NCBI GenBank assembly: GCA_031267205.1
Contig: JAIRZN010000116.1
Span: 1 to 5,689 of the forward strand
Length of the DNA: 5,689 nucleotides
Direction of reading: 5' to 3'
Source of the DNA: Tannerellaceae bacterium
GTDB lineage: Bacteria > Bacteroidota > Bacteroidia > Bacteroidales > Tannerellaceae
Of the stretch, positions 5,580 to 5,689 are shown in pieces (position 1 is the first letter of the stretch; every line of letters starts with the position of its first letter). The notes under the pieces were generated by a model. That model ran no database searches. It was not told the origin of the DNA and saw only the letters and a list, made by a program, of their open reading frames with translations. A program made the translations under genes and the position numbers.

Positions 5580-5689
5580 GACACGGAGGCGCGCCCATTG
5601 GAGACATATACGTACCTTTAGCTCCATCAATGTAATGGATTGACCTGCGCCGAGGCGCGCACGCCGCCCCAAAATAACGCATCGTATGG
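5580..5689. other. GC-rich edge segment with repeated GAGGCGCGC motifs, no clear gene
   Basis: GAGGCGCGC occurs at 5586-5594 and 5652-5660; the first overlaps the palindrome GGCGCGCC (5588-5595). TGCGC/GCGCA (5646-5650 with 5657-5661) can form a short hairpin, and CATTG (5596-5600) mirrors CAATG (5628-5632). On the minus strand a frame is open from 5688 to a TAA at 5521-5523 (55 codons, ATG at codon 3), and reads MRYFGAACAPRRR and, further on, IDGAKGTYMSPMGAPP. It runs through the esterase promoter, so I treat it as non-coding or a dispersed intergenic element rather than a gene. Confidence 0.4.

Noticed and set aside
1..5689. CRISPR array, insertion sequence or phage-derived genes
   Set aside because: No regularly spaced repeats, no transposase or integrase motifs and no target-site duplications were seen. 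The repeats present are single pairs of 9-11 bp.

Overview
This 5.7 kb window most likely comes from a Bacteroidales chromosome. The pointers are a TonB-dependent receptor with an N-terminal carboxypeptidase-regulatory-like domain and an LDEIVV Ton-box-like segment, an exported sialate O-acetylesterase-type enzyme, promoter-like boxes of the Bacteroidetes form TTTG-N(~20)-TAnnTTTG, and start codons mostly lacking a Shine-Dalgarno. The NAD kinase reads, from memory, closest to Parabacteroides/Tannerella sequences; this was not searched.

Layout, left to right. (1) Positions 507 down to the left edge on the minus strand hold the 5' third or less of a TonB-dependent receptor that runs off the window. 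(2) A 47-bp gap with two opposed promoter-like boxes separates it from a plus-strand pair: a CBS-CBS-ACT-like protein (555-1223) and, 7 bp later, NAD kinase (1231-2100). (3) A 438-bp gap (2101-2538) carries an 11-bp direct repeat, a consensus promoter box at 2181 and a strong intrinsic terminator at 2303-2341. Together the last two outline a possible small RNA of about 145-150 nt. (4) A 488-residue PLP enzyme of the tryptophanase/tyrosine phenol-lyase family (2539-4005) has a changed cofactor pocket. (5) A 13-bp-stem hairpin (4034-4068) closes this gene and the convergent one. (6) A secreted SGNH-type sialate O-acetylesterase (5498 to 4083, minus) follows; a 9-bp inverted repeat lies across its predicted promoter. 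(7) The last ~110 bp are GC-rich, with repeated GAGGCGCGC motifs and no convincing gene.

The genes do not form one pathway. CBS protein plus NAD kinase is a likely operon joining a nucleotide- or amino-acid-sensing-type protein to NADP synthesis. The receptor and the esterase fit glycan or nutrient scavenging at the cell surface, but they are far apart and on separate promoters. The lyase probably breaks down an amino acid to pyruvate and ammonia, with an unknown leaving group. I found no CRISPR array, transposase, phage gene, tRNA or rRNA. The points most worth a second look are the altered lyase active site, the candidate small RNA, the opposed promoters at 499-576 and the dyad over the esterase promoter.
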